Positions 25,953-33,714 of a DNA stretch of 64,000 bases are shown here, in pieces (positions within the stretch are counted from its first letter, which is position 1; each line of letters begins with the position of its first letter). Source of the stretch: Prolixibacter denitrificans (GTDB taxonomy: Bacteria; Bacteroidota; Bacteroidia; Bacteroidales; Prolixibacteraceae); contig NZ_PYGC01000004.1 in NCBI RefSeq assembly GCF_003014495.1, positions 248,001 to 312,000 on the forward strand. The letters are read 5' to 3'. The notes beneath the pieces are model-generated. The model was not told the DNA's origin and did not search any database. It saw nothing but the letters and a program-made list of their open reading frames with translations. A program made the translations under genes and the position numbers.

Positions 25953-26501
25953 ATGAAAAGATTTTCAATGCCTGGTCAACTGAAAACTGTTTTTGCCATT
26001 GTATTTATAATGAGTCCGTTTCTTTCCGGCAATGTACTGGCCCGGGATAACCATCACCATCCATGTCTGCAGATGAAGGATTCCACCCTGATGAAGCGGC
26101 AGGAGATGATACATTCCCGGAGTCATATGGTGATGCCTTTCGATATGAGCAAAGTCACCCACTATTTTATCAAAACCAGCAATGGTGGCATTTTACGAAT
26201 CAAGGCGAAAGACCCGACAGATACGTTGCAAATTTCGATGATTAGGAAACACCTTCACAAAGAGGGAATCTTGTTTTCGAAGGCCGATTTTAAAGACCCC
26301 AAAACCCTCCACGGGATGCATATGCCGGGACTCAAAACACTTTCGGAATCAAAGGGTAAGTTTACGGCTGACTATCAGCAATTACCGAATGGAGCAAAGC
26401 TCACATTTGCTTCGAAAGATGCTGCCGTCATCGATGCGCTTCATGTATGGTTTGATGCCCAGTTGAGAGACCACGGCAACGATGCCAAAAGTAAGGAATA
26501 G
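25953..26501 (+). CDS. His/Met-rich exported protein, unknown function
   Basis: A 182-aa protein. A long N-terminal signal peptide (residues 1-30, ending GNVLARD) is followed by DNHHHPCLQMKDSTLMKRQEM and a stretch MVMPFDMSKVTHYF; later GMHMPG and KTLHGMHM. The clusters of His, Met and one Cys near the mature N-terminus suggest binding of copper or another soft metal (inference). The rest (ILRIKAKDPTDTLQISMIRKHLHKEG, ADYQQLPNGAKLTFASKDAAVIDALHVWFDAQLRDHG) matches a conserved periplasmic family sometimes mislabelled aspartate carbamoyltransferase; it lacks that enzyme's active-site motifs. Confidence 0.65.
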   Translation: MKRFSMPGQLKTVFAIVFIMSPFLSGNVLARDNHHHPCLQMKDSTLMKRQEMIHSRSHMVMPFDMSKVTHYFIKTSNGGILRIKAKDPTDTLQISMIRKHLHKEGILFSKADFKDPKTLHGMHMPGLKTLSESKGKFTADYQQLPNGAKLTFASKDAAVIDALHVWFDAQLRDHGNDAKSKE

Positions 26502-26662
26502 ATGCGGCTAAGGACGCATCAGGCCAGCGTCTTAGGATGTCAAAATCTATTGCGGTTTAAATGGAATGTTCAACTACAGGTTGGTGACTACGTGCGGCGC
26601 AGGGACATTCATATTCTAATCCACGACAAGGCGTGCGCCTCTTTCCCTAGCTACGTTCTTAT

Positions 26663-26737
26663 CCCGGGGTGGCGTCGTACCTCCTTACCCCGGGCTATGA
26701 AGATTTTACCCCTCGGGGGCGAAAAGCATTTCGCCCC
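26663..26737. repeat. REP-like pair of hairpins
   Basis: Two adjacent G/C-rich hairpins in the gap 26502-26812: arms CCCGGGGT (26663-26670) and ACCCCGGG (26687-26694), then GGGGCGAAA (26716-26724) and TTTCGCCCC (26729-26737) with a 4-base loop. This is the architecture of REP/BIME-like elements in Bacteroidota intergenic DNA. The second could also help end transcription. Confidence 0.55.
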
Positions 26738-26812
26738 TTCGTCTTTCCCGGCAACAACAAAGTCTATCTGTGTAAATCAGTGAAAGCAATCCGTGTGTAT
26801 CCGTGGAAAATA

Positions 26813-27955
26813 TTACGACAACCGCTGTTTGTAATCCGAATAGCTGAACTCCCGCATCAAGTGGAAACCGGTTTCGTCGTTCCAGATGCCGATGGCAGGA
26901 TGGGCCACGCCGTTGAACATGGTGGTTTTCACCATTGTGTAGTGAATCATATCTTCAAAGACAATCGAATCGCCGGGTTGCAGCTCGTCGTCGAATGACC
27001 AATAGCCGACAAAGTCACCGGCCAGACAGGAATTGCCGCCCATGCGGTAGGTTGGTTTGCCATCCAACGGGTCGAAGTGTGCGCCCTGGATGCGGGGTTT
27101 GTAAGGCATTTCGAGGCAGTCGGGCATGTGGGCCGTAAACGACACGTTGAGCACCGCCGTGCGGATGCCTTTGTTCTCCACCACATCCACCACGGTCGAT
27201 TTCAGCACGCCGGTTTCCCAGGCAAACGCACTGCCCGGTTCGAGGATTACCTGCACATCCCACTTTTTGCGGAACGCTTTCAGGAGATTGATCAAATGTT
27301 GTGTATCGTACCCTTTGCGGGTCATCAAGTGGCCGCCGCCCATGTTCACCCATTTTGCACTGGGCAGGAAACGGGCAAAACGCTCTTCAAACGCCGCCAG
27401 TGTTTTCTCCAAATCAACAGAATTTGATTCGCACAGCGTATGAAAATGGAGTCCTTCAACGCCTTCGGGTAGTTCGTCGCCCAGTTGCGAGGATAAGATG
27501 CCCAGACGCGTTCCCGGCGAACAGGGATTATACAAATCGGTATTTACTTCCGAGAATTCGGGATTGACCCGGAGACCCACAGAAATCTTGCGCGAATAGT
27601 TTTTCACGGCCGGCAGAAACCGCTCCAATTGCGAAAGGGAATTGAAGGTGATATGCGAGGAACATTCCAGTACTTCATCGAAATCATCCTCGGTATAAGC
27701 CGGCGAATAGGTATGCGCCAGCGACTTCATCTCCTCCACTGCCAGACGGGCCTCATACGCTCCGCTGGCCGTTGCCCCGCTGATGTATTCGCGGACAATG
27801 GGGAAAGCGCTCCACATGGCAAAGCCTTTAAACGCGAGAATGATATCCACACCCGCCGCGTCTTTCACGCCCCGGATGAGTTCGAGATTTTTCCGCAATA
27901 AACCTTCGTCGAGCACATAACAGGGCGAAGGAACTTTACTCAGATCAATAGCCAT
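26813..27955 (-). CDS. nspC: Carboxynorspermidine decarboxylase
   Basis: A 380-aa PLP enzyme of the alanine racemase-like fold III group. It decarboxylates carboxy(nor)spermidine to (nor)spermidine, the final step of the alternative polyamine pathway. The PLP lysine is in ILAFKGFAMWS (K43); HFHTLCESN and GGGHLMTRKGYD form the phosphate and substrate regions; the C-terminal half contributes GNSCLAGDFVGYWSFD with the catalytic Cys. Length is normal. The partner synthase is at 46981-48174, about 19 kb away, instead of next to it. A -7 box at 27989-27996 lies in front. Confidence 0.92.
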   Translation of the reverse strand: MAIDLSKVPSPCYVLDEGLLRKNLELIRGVKDAAGVDIILAFKGFAMWSAFPIVREYISGATASGAYEARLAVEEMKSLAHTYSPAYTEDDFDEVLECSSHITFNSLSQLERFLPAVKNYSRKISVGLRVNPEFSEVNTDLYNPCSPGTRLGILSSQLGDELPEGVEGLHFHTLCESNSVDLEKTLAAFEERFARFLPSAKWVNMGGGHLMTRKGYDTQHLINLLKAFRKKWDVQVILEPGSAFAWETGVLKSTVVDVVENKGIRTAVLNVSFTAHMPDCLEMPYKPRIQGAHFDPLDGKPTYRMGGNSCLAGDFVGYWSFDDELQPGDSIVFEDMIHYTMVKTTMFNGVAHPAIGIWNDETGFHLMREFSYSDYKQRLS

Positions 27956-27988
27956 AACTTAACTGCCGTAATTATTCAAGTGAAGCAG

Positions 27989-27996
27989 CAAAGTTA
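27989..27996 (-). promoter_or_regulatory. Putative -7 box of nspC
   Basis: Minus-strand TAACTTTG, matching TAnnTTTG, 34 bases upstream of the nspC start codon. The -33 element is not obvious. Confidence 0.45.
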
Positions 27997-28178
27997 CGTT
28001 TTTCCCGGTAGGATAGAACAGGAAGGGAATAGATAAAAACAAACCGGGCACCAGCAACGACAGAGAGTAACGTTATAAAGCAGGAAGTCGTTGCGGCACC
28101 CGGTAGTATTGAATAGGCCTTTCGTAAAATCGGGGTTGTGTTTTGATCAGAACGGTCAAATTGTAGCAGTCACTTTTT

Positions 28179-28241
28179 TCCCCTCCAAACCTCCCCGAAA
28201 GGGGACTTTAAGTCTCCCTTCAGGAATGGTTTTTAGGGGTC
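28179..28241. repeat. Degenerate intergenic repeat, copy A
   Basis: Contains CCCCTCCAAACCTCC and AAAGGGGACTTTAAG; both blocks recur (the first reverse-complemented, the second direct) at 29381-29455. It lies in the 27956-28312 gap, which shows no gene otherwise. Confidence 0.5.
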
Positions 28242-28312
28242 TAATCCAGGTTACTGTTAAATTCTCAATTCCAATCTTTTCAACCAGATTTTACAGAAAG
28301 TCCCAGGTGGTT

Positions 28313-29296
28313 CTATTTTACATCCGAAAAGTACTTCATGAACTGGGCACGTTCGTAAATCATCGGTTTGTGTACGCTCTCCTGGCTCAGTTTGCCAATG
28401 AGTTCATTTACCGAGTTGTAGTTGTGTGCCTTCATCCAGTTGGTCATATCGGTCAGCATTTGGGGAATAATGCCCATGCCATTTTTGTAGATGGCCGAAG
28501 CCACTTCTACCGCGTTGGCACCTACCAGCAGGTTCTTCAGGATGGTTTCTCCATCGTGAATACCGGTTGAAGCCGCCATGTCGCAAGCCAGTTTTCCCTT
28601 CAGGATGCCAATCCAGCGAAGGACCATGGCATTCTCGTCGGGGTTGCTGTAAATGTGCGACGAGGTGATTTTCATCTTCTCGAGGTCCACATCCGGGCGA
28701 TAAAAACGGTTGAACAGTACCAGCGATGAAATTCCGGTTTCCGACAGTTTGATGGCAAAATTCGCCATACCCGAGAAGAAATTGCTAATCTTCAGGGCCA
28801 CCGGAATGGTGATGTGCTGTTTAATGGCTGCCACAATATCAAAGTAAATCTGCTCGATATCGGCACCTTCATAATTACCGTCCGACGGCATGATGAACAT
28901 GTTCAGTTCGAGTGCATCGGCACCCGCTTCCTGGATGCGGCTGGCAAACTCGGTCCACTCCGATGCTGACACACAGTTGATGCTGGCGATGATCGGTATG
29001 GAAGTCTTCTTTTTGCTTTCGCGAATCAATTCCAGGTAATGGTCGATGCGGTGTTTTTTAGTGTAGAAACCGATGTAGTTTTCCACATCGTCGTACGAGC
29101 CATACATGTTGTTCATGCGCTGTTCGTCGATGTCCATCATGATCTGCTCTTCGAAAAGCGACTTGAGCACGACAGCACCTGCGCCGTTGATTTCCAGTTT
29201 CACGACATTCTCAACCGAATCGGTCAGGCCGGAACTGGCAGCGATAATGGGATTTCTCAAATCCAATCCCATGTATTTTGTCGAAAGATCGGTCAT
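28313..29296 (-). CDS. Dihydroorotate dehydrogenase-like flavoprotein
   Basis: A 327-aa TIM-barrel flavoprotein resembling class 1 DHODH (LSTKYMGLDLRNPIIAASSGLTDSVENV, IPIIASINCVSASEW, GADALELNMF, ITIPVALKISNFF, STGIHDGETILKNLLVGANAVEVASAIYKNG). The strand that in true PyrD carries NxSCPN with the catalytic base reads ELNMFIMPSD here, so it is unlikely to oxidise dihydroorotate in the normal way. It may serve as an FMN electron-transfer protein. It follows the Mbx-like operon on the same strand but has its own -7 box at 29338-29345. Confidence 0.8.
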   Translation of the reverse strand: MTDLSTKYMGLDLRNPIIAASSGLTDSVENVVKLEINGAGAVVLKSLFEEQIMMDIDEQRMNNMYGSYDDVENYIGFYTKKHRIDHYLELIRESKKKTSIPIIASINCVSASEWTEFASRIQEAGADALELNMFIMPSDGNYEGADIEQIYFDIVAAIKQHITIPVALKISNFFSGMANFAIKLSETGISSLVLFNRFYRPDVDLEKMKITSSHIYSNPDENAMVLRWIGILKGKLACDMAASTGIHDGETILKNLLVGANAVEVASAIYKNGMGIIPQMLTDMTNWMKAHNYNSVNELIGKLSQESVHKPMIYERAQFMKYFSDVK

Positions 29297-29337
29297 TGTC
29301 TTAAGTTTTTATAAGGTTGCGTTAGAACTAACATATT

Positions 29338-29345
29338 CAAATTTA
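29338..29345 (-). promoter_or_regulatory. Putative -7 box of the DHODH-like gene
   Basis: Minus-strand TAAATTTG fits TAnnTTTG and lies 42 bases upstream of the start codon, suggesting transcription separate from the operon above it. Confidence 0.45.
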
Positions 29346-29380
29346 GTATTTCGAAAGCTGCATATAACGCCTCCGTTTGC

Positions 29381-29455
29381 TCACCCCTATCCCGAAATTT
29401 CGGGACCCTAAAGGGGACTTTAAGCCGCCCCTTTAGTGGAGGTTTGGAGGGGTGA
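29381..29455. mobile_element. MITE-like element, copy B
   Basis: A 75-base element bounded by TCACCCCT and AGGGGTGA (8-base terminal inverted repeats). Inside are a 16-base palindrome TCCCGAAATTTCGGGA (29390-29405), AAAGGGGACTTTAAG and GGAGGTTTGGAGGGG. Shared blocks with 28179-28241 suggest a dispersed family. It sits between the operon and the DHODH-like gene. Confidence 0.5.
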
Positions 29456-29521
29456 TTCACTCGGAGTTACCAATCGAAATTGTGATTTAAATGCTTCATT
29501 CTTCACAACCCCGGGTTAACA

Positions 29522-31318
29522 TTATTTTTCAGACAAATATTTATCGATGCCCATGGCCGCTTTATGACCGTTGGCAATACCGTGAATTACATCAGGTCCC
29601 TGGATGATGTCACCACCGGCGAACAGCCATCCGGCACTGGTTTGGAAATCGTCGTTTACCAGGATTCGTCCGCGTTGGTCCATATCCAGCTGCTCTTTGA
29701 ACGCTTCCGGCAGGTACGAAAGATCCATTCCCTGACCGATGGACTCAACCACCATGTCAGCCGGGAAGAACTTCTTCTGCTCTTCGTCAAACTTCGGAGC
29801 GAAACGACGGTTTTCGTCGAATACCGACAGGCATTTCACCACGTGCAAACCTTTCACTTTATCACCTTCGGTTTCGATTTCAACTGGTCCCCATCCCGGA
29901 TCGATAACGGCGTTCTCTTCGCGGGCTTCAATTACCTCTTCACGGTCGGCCGGCATAATGTCTTCCGATTCGAGTGAAGTGGCCAACACACCCACTTTGC
30001 CGTATTTCTGTTTCTGCAAACGAGCCAGTGAACGGGTGATGTCCATTGCCACGTTACCACCACCAATCACCACGATATTCTCTTCCAGCGGTATCTCTTT
30101 ACCCAGCACGATGTCACGCAGCAAATCGACTGCCTGGTATACTTTCGGATGGTCGGTTCCGGGTACACGAGTACTACGGCCCATGTGCAAACCGGTTCCT
30201 GAGAAGACTGCGTCATACTGGTTGTGCAACTCTTCCAGTGTGATATCCTTACCGATGGTCACATTGTATTTAATTTCAACGCCCAATGAAAGGATGTAGT
30301 TGATATCCTTGTCGAGCTGGTCGTACGGCAGACGATATTCCGGAATACCGAAACGCATCATACCACCGGCAGCCGGTAATTTTTCGTAGATGGTACACTG
30401 GTAACCCATGAGGGCCAGATAATGTGCAGCGGACAAGCCGGAAGGTCCTGAACCGATAATAGCGACTTTCTTCCCGGTAGGTTGCAAGTTCTCGGTATTG
30501 AGGATTTTCTTGTACTCCTCTGCCGGATTCTGGTCAGCGATGTAACGCTTCAGCCAGCGAATTGACAACGGATCACCATGGTGACCAACGGAACAAACGG
30601 TTTCACACTTGTGGGTACAGATACGACCGCAAATTTCAGGCAGCGGGTTGGTGTCGTACAGCACGCGCAAACCTTCGTTCAAATCGTCGTTACGAATGGC
30701 TTTGATGTACTCCGGAATACCCATGTGAGCAGGACAGGTAGCCACACAGATACCACATTCCACACAACGGTCGGCTTCCTGCTCAGCCTGCTCTTTCGAG
30801 TATCCCTGTACGATTTCGATGAATGACTGGTCGCGTTTTTCCGGTTCCAGCTCTTCCATCGCTTCACGCTTCGGATTGTAAAGCTCATAGCCGTTACCCG
30901 GTTTTTTGTAACCTTTTTCGCGGCTGTCCCACGACTTGTTCTCAGCACCGGGAACGAAGCGGAAGTTATCCGGGTCTTCGTCCACCCAGGTATATTCATT
31001 ACTCAGCGAAAGCGAATTGGTGGTACAAACATCCACACACAGACCGCACCAGCAGCAGCGTCCGTAGTCTACACGGGGACGCAGACCACTGTCGCCATCC
31101 TTTGTTTCGACGCCGTCCACCGGCACCAGGTCGATGGCAGCATTCTGACAAATGGACTCGCAGGTACCGCAACCAATACATTCACTGATATCGTTTTTAT
31201 GAAATCCCCGGTACCGGTCGGCAGCCTCACGGTTCAGCGGATCCTTGATGGTCACGGGTTCGCGGACCACATGTTTCCATGCTGTGAACGGGGACAGTAT
31301 ATCATTTAACTTTGCCAT
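29522..31318 (-). CDS. Ferredoxin/GltD-like NAD(P)H oxidoreductase fusion subunit of the Mbx-like complex
   Basis: A 598-aa fusion. Residues about 1-125 are NuoI/MbxN-like, with two [4Fe-4S] motifs: C47-C50-C53-C57 and C88-C91-C94-C98. Residues about 165-265 form the Fer4_20 domain of GltD-type proteins, with C185-C188-C191-C195 and C230, C234, C238, C242. Residues about 283-598 are the FAD/NAD(P)H part: FAD motif GSGPSG (289-294), GG-type loop AAGGMMRFGIPEYRLP, and second dinucleotide motif VVIGGGNVAMD (417-425). This would accept or donate electrons from NAD(P)H at the peripheral arm. It is the last gene of the 12-gene operon, 2 bases after the large subunit. Confidence 0.88.
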   Translation of the reverse strand: MAKLNDILSPFTAWKHVVREPVTIKDPLNREAADRYRGFHKNDISECIGCGTCESICQNAAIDLVPVDGVETKDGDSGLRPRVDYGRCCWCGLCVDVCTTNSLSLSNEYTWVDEDPDNFRFVPGAENKSWDSREKGYKKPGNGYELYNPKREAMEELEPEKRDQSFIEIVQGYSKEQAEQEADRCVECGICVATCPAHMGIPEYIKAIRNDDLNEGLRVLYDTNPLPEICGRICTHKCETVCSVGHHGDPLSIRWLKRYIADQNPAEEYKKILNTENLQPTGKKVAIIGSGPSGLSAAHYLALMGYQCTIYEKLPAAGGMMRFGIPEYRLPYDQLDKDINYILSLGVEIKYNVTIGKDITLEELHNQYDAVFSGTGLHMGRSTRVPGTDHPKVYQAVDLLRDIVLGKEIPLEENIVVIGGGNVAMDITRSLARLQKQKYGKVGVLATSLESEDIMPADREEVIEAREENAVIDPGWGPVEIETEGDKVKGLHVVKCLSVFDENRRFAPKFDEEQKKFFPADMVVESIGQGMDLSYLPEAFKEQLDMDQRGRILVNDDFQTSAGWLFAGGDIIQGPDVIHGIANGHKAAMGIDKYLSEK

Positions 31319-31320
31319 AA

Positions 31321-32511
31321 TTATCGTTCAATTTCAGGTGGATACGTATGCAATGAAACCATTAATCCGGCCACATCGGCGATGTTGGCGTTTACAATCA
31401 TCTTCTCGAGAAGGGCCACAGCGTGCGTATAGCTCGGTCCGCGTACGTTGATTCTGCGCGGGTATTCGGTTCCGTCGGAAACCATGTAATAACCGTACTC
31501 ACCGCGGGTACATTCAGCACGCGAATAAGTCTCGCCGGCTGGCACTTTCCAGTGCAGGACGTTCGGAGTTTTCGCGCGGATATCGCCTTTATCCGGAATT
31601 TTCGCCATGATCTGACGAATCAAATCAACCGTCATCAGCAAATCGCGGCGACGAACATCGGCACGGGTGTAGATATCAGAATCTTTTCCTACAACCGGTT
31701 CGAAATCCAGCTCCGGATATTTCAGATACGGATTGTCCTTGCGGACATCTTTGGCCACACCCGCTGCACGAGCATTAGGGCCGGTAATACCGAAGGGATG
31801 AATCCAGGCCGGGTCGATAACGCCCATACCAACGGTCCGTTTCTTGAACACGGCGTTGTCGAACATCACCTTCTTCACGTCCTTCATGAATCTATCAATT
31901 TCGTCGAGGTTCTCAGTCATCCGCTGGCGGAAACCGTCAGGCAGCAAACCGCGAACACCACCGGGCAGCATATACATGTGATAAATACGGCCTCCGGTCA
32001 GTTCCTCGAAACGATCGAGAATCAGGTCACGCAGGTAAATCGTCCATTGTCCGATGATACCCTGTCCGAGAGAACCGGCCTGTCCGCCCATCCACGCGAG
32101 GAAGCTTTGCAGACGAGACATTTCCAGTACGAGAGTACGCAACCACTCGGCAGCTTCCGGCACTTCGATGCCGGCCAGCTCTTCCATCGCGGAAGCGAAA
32201 CAGTACTCGTTAAAATCAGGTTCGGGAACCGCTACACGGCATACAATCGGGAAACACTGAATGTATTTCCGGCGCTCCATCAGCTTTTCGAAACCACGGT
32301 GCAGATAGCCCACGTGTGTTTCGCAATCCATTACTTCATCGCCCAGCAAAGTCAGCTCCAGCGACATATTTCCGGTGATACCGGGGTGCTGAGGGCCATG
32401 CCAGATTTTCATGAACTTGTGCGAATCGTAATCCACGTCAATCTTGCCCTCGCTATTTTTTTCGGGGAAGAGGGTTCTGTCCTCGTTCCATTTCAGCAGC
32501 TTCTTACTCAT
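31321..32511 (-). CDS. NuoD/hydrogenase-large-subunit-like protein of the Mbx-like complex
   Basis: A 396-aa homologue of complex I 49-kDa subunit and of group 4 hydrogenase large subunits (GPQHPGITGNMSLELTLLGDEV, VGYLHRGFEKLMERRKYIQ). A [NiFe] enzyme would need two CxxC motifs. Here the N-terminal site is C86-x4-C91 and the C-terminal site reads DVAGLMVSLH without any cysteine. It therefore cannot bind [NiFe] in the usual way and should work like NuoD/MbxL, coupling electron flow near the last cluster to ion pumping. It overlaps the NuoC-like gene by 8 bases. Confidence 0.88.
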   Translation of the reverse strand: MSKKLLKWNEDRTLFPEKNSEGKIDVDYDSHKFMKIWHGPQHPGITGNMSLELTLLGDEVMDCETHVGYLHRGFEKLMERRKYIQCFPIVCRVAVPEPDFNEYCFASAMEELAGIEVPEAAEWLRTLVLEMSRLQSFLAWMGGQAGSLGQGIIGQWTIYLRDLILDRFEELTGGRIYHMYMLPGGVRGLLPDGFRQRMTENLDEIDRFMKDVKKVMFDNAVFKKRTVGMGVIDPAWIHPFGITGPNARAAGVAKDVRKDNPYLKYPELDFEPVVGKDSDIYTRADVRRRDLLMTVDLIRQIMAKIPDKGDIRAKTPNVLHWKVPAGETYSRAECTRGEYGYYMVSDGTEYPRRINVRGPSYTHAVALLEKMIVNANIADVAGLMVSLHTYPPEIER

Positions 32512-33031
32512 TGGGATAAAGCTTTTTCTTCATGTATTCCGCCGGATCGTGTGTTTCGCGTCCCGGACGGGGGAAATACGTTTTCTCCGAATACTCTTTG
32601 GTATCGAAATCGCGCCGGTAAGGTGGAATTTCTTCCCACCCCTCGAGGATGAACGGCTTGTCCACGTCCGGACTGCCGGGGAAGTTGATACCAAACATTT
32701 CGCGCAGCTCACGCTGATAAGTGCGAGCCTGCTCCCACAAGTGGTGGATGGAGTACATCTCAGCGTTCTCGCGGCTAATCATCACGCGAACACCCAAATC
32801 CACTTTCTTTTCAGGATGGTGAAGCAGGTAGGTCAGCTGAAAATGCTCGTCTTCAATCCAGTCGACTGCCGTCAGCAGCACCAGGTGAGCGAAACCTTCA
32901 TAGTCTCTCAGGTGTGTAATCAAACCAACAGCCACCTCTTTTGAGGCAATCAGAAAACCCAGGTTTTCCCGTTGCTGGTGATAGCTGACCACCTGAAAGT
33001 GCTTTTGCAGATTTTCTATAATCGTTTGCAT
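32504..33031 (-). CDS. NuoC-like 30-kDa subunit of the Mbx-like complex
   Basis: A 175-aa protein matching the NADH dehydrogenase 30-kDa family. The family motif is visible as REMFGINFPGSPDVDKPFILEGWEEIPPYRRDFD (residues about 110-145), which contacts the large subunit. The C-terminal tail is short. It is separate from the NuoD-like subunit, as in Mbx/Ech-type complexes, and its 3' end overlaps that gene by 8 bases. It has no redox centre of its own and is a structural part of the peripheral arm. Confidence 0.88.
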   Translation of the reverse strand: MQTIIENLQKHFQVVSYHQQRENLGFLIASKEVAVGLITHLRDYEGFAHLVLLTAVDWIEDEHFQLTYLLHHPEKKVDLGVRVMISRENAEMYSIHHLWEQARTYQRELREMFGINFPGSPDVDKPFILEGWEEIPPYRRDFDTKEYSEKTYFPRPGRETHDPAEYMKKKLYPNE

Positions 33032-33060
33032 AATCTTCTTTTTTACAGGTTCAAACCAGT

Positions 33061-33702
33061 TTACCAGTTATAATCGGGCATATCCCAGTCCTTGATAATT
33101 TTCTTCTGGTTGCCTTTGTACCAGTCGAAGTTCTCGGCGTACTTGTTGGCGCCCTCTCCTCTTCCTTCACGGATGATATGCTTCAGTTTGTCGAAACCGG
33201 CCAGGAGTGCTTCCGGGCGCGGCATACAACCGGCAATGTATACGTCAACCGGCATGTAATGATCGAGACGGTTAATGGTGTTGTAACTGTCCCAGTACAT
33301 TCCGCCGTTGATGGTACAGCTTCCGAGCGCTACCACAAATTTGGGGTTCTGCATTTGTTCGTAACTGCGAACCACGCGTTTCAGCGTTTTCACCGAAAGG
33401 TAACCAGAGATAACGAACACCGAAGCCTGACGGGGCGTTGGCCGCCACTGGATACCAAAACGGTAAGCATCGAAACGGGGCGTCATGAGCGGGCGCATTT
33501 CAATCGCACCACACCCGGTTCCGAAACCAAGCACCCAGAGTGATTCGCTTCGGGCCCAGTTGGCGAACTTTTCGATGATGCCACTGGCCGATTTGCATGA
33601 TTTAGGAGCGGCATCGCAGAAGTAATCCTTCAACGGATCCACCTCAATTGGATTACCTTCCGGTGAGATGACGGTCCTCTTTTCTATATATTCTTTACCC
33701 AT
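33061..33702 (-). CDS. NuoB/hydrogenase-small-subunit-like protein of the Mbx-like complex
   Basis: A 213-aa homologue of NuoB, the protein that carries the terminal [4Fe-4S] cluster (N2 position). The family's tandem cysteine site reads TGCGAIEM: C64 is present but the second position is Gly65 (codon GGT). The other two ligands are at C129 (ALGSCTINGGMY) and C159 (IAGCMPRPEALL). Additional cysteines, C29 and C36, lie near the N-terminus and could replace the missing ligand. Whether this is typical of the Mbx branch could not be checked. It lies between the NuoH-like and NuoC-like genes, 12 bases after the former. Confidence 0.87.
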   Translation of the reverse strand: MGKEYIEKRTVISPEGNPIEVDPLKDYFCDAAPKSCKSASGIIEKFANWARSESLWVLGFGTGCGAIEMRPLMTPRFDAYRFGIQWRPTPRQASVFVISGYLSVKTLKRVVRSYEQMQNPKFVVALGSCTINGGMYWDSYNTINRLDHYMPVDVYIAGCMPRPEALLAGFDKLKHIIREGRGEGANKYAENFDWYKGNQKKIIKDWDMPDYNW

Positions 33703-33714
33703 GTCAACTAAGCT

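Noticed and set aside
26502-26783. 93-aa reading frame after the His/Met-rich gene
   Set aside because: It runs through REP-like hairpins and has no protein-like composition.
31423-32652. A 409-aa open frame on the plus strand
   Set aside because: It is antisense to the NuoD- and NuoC-like genes, whose motifs are unmistakable; the frame has no family features.
31321-33702. [NiFe] hydrogenase of group 4
   Set aside because: The large subunit has no C-terminal CxxC and the N-terminal pair has the wrong spacing; no maturation genes are present.
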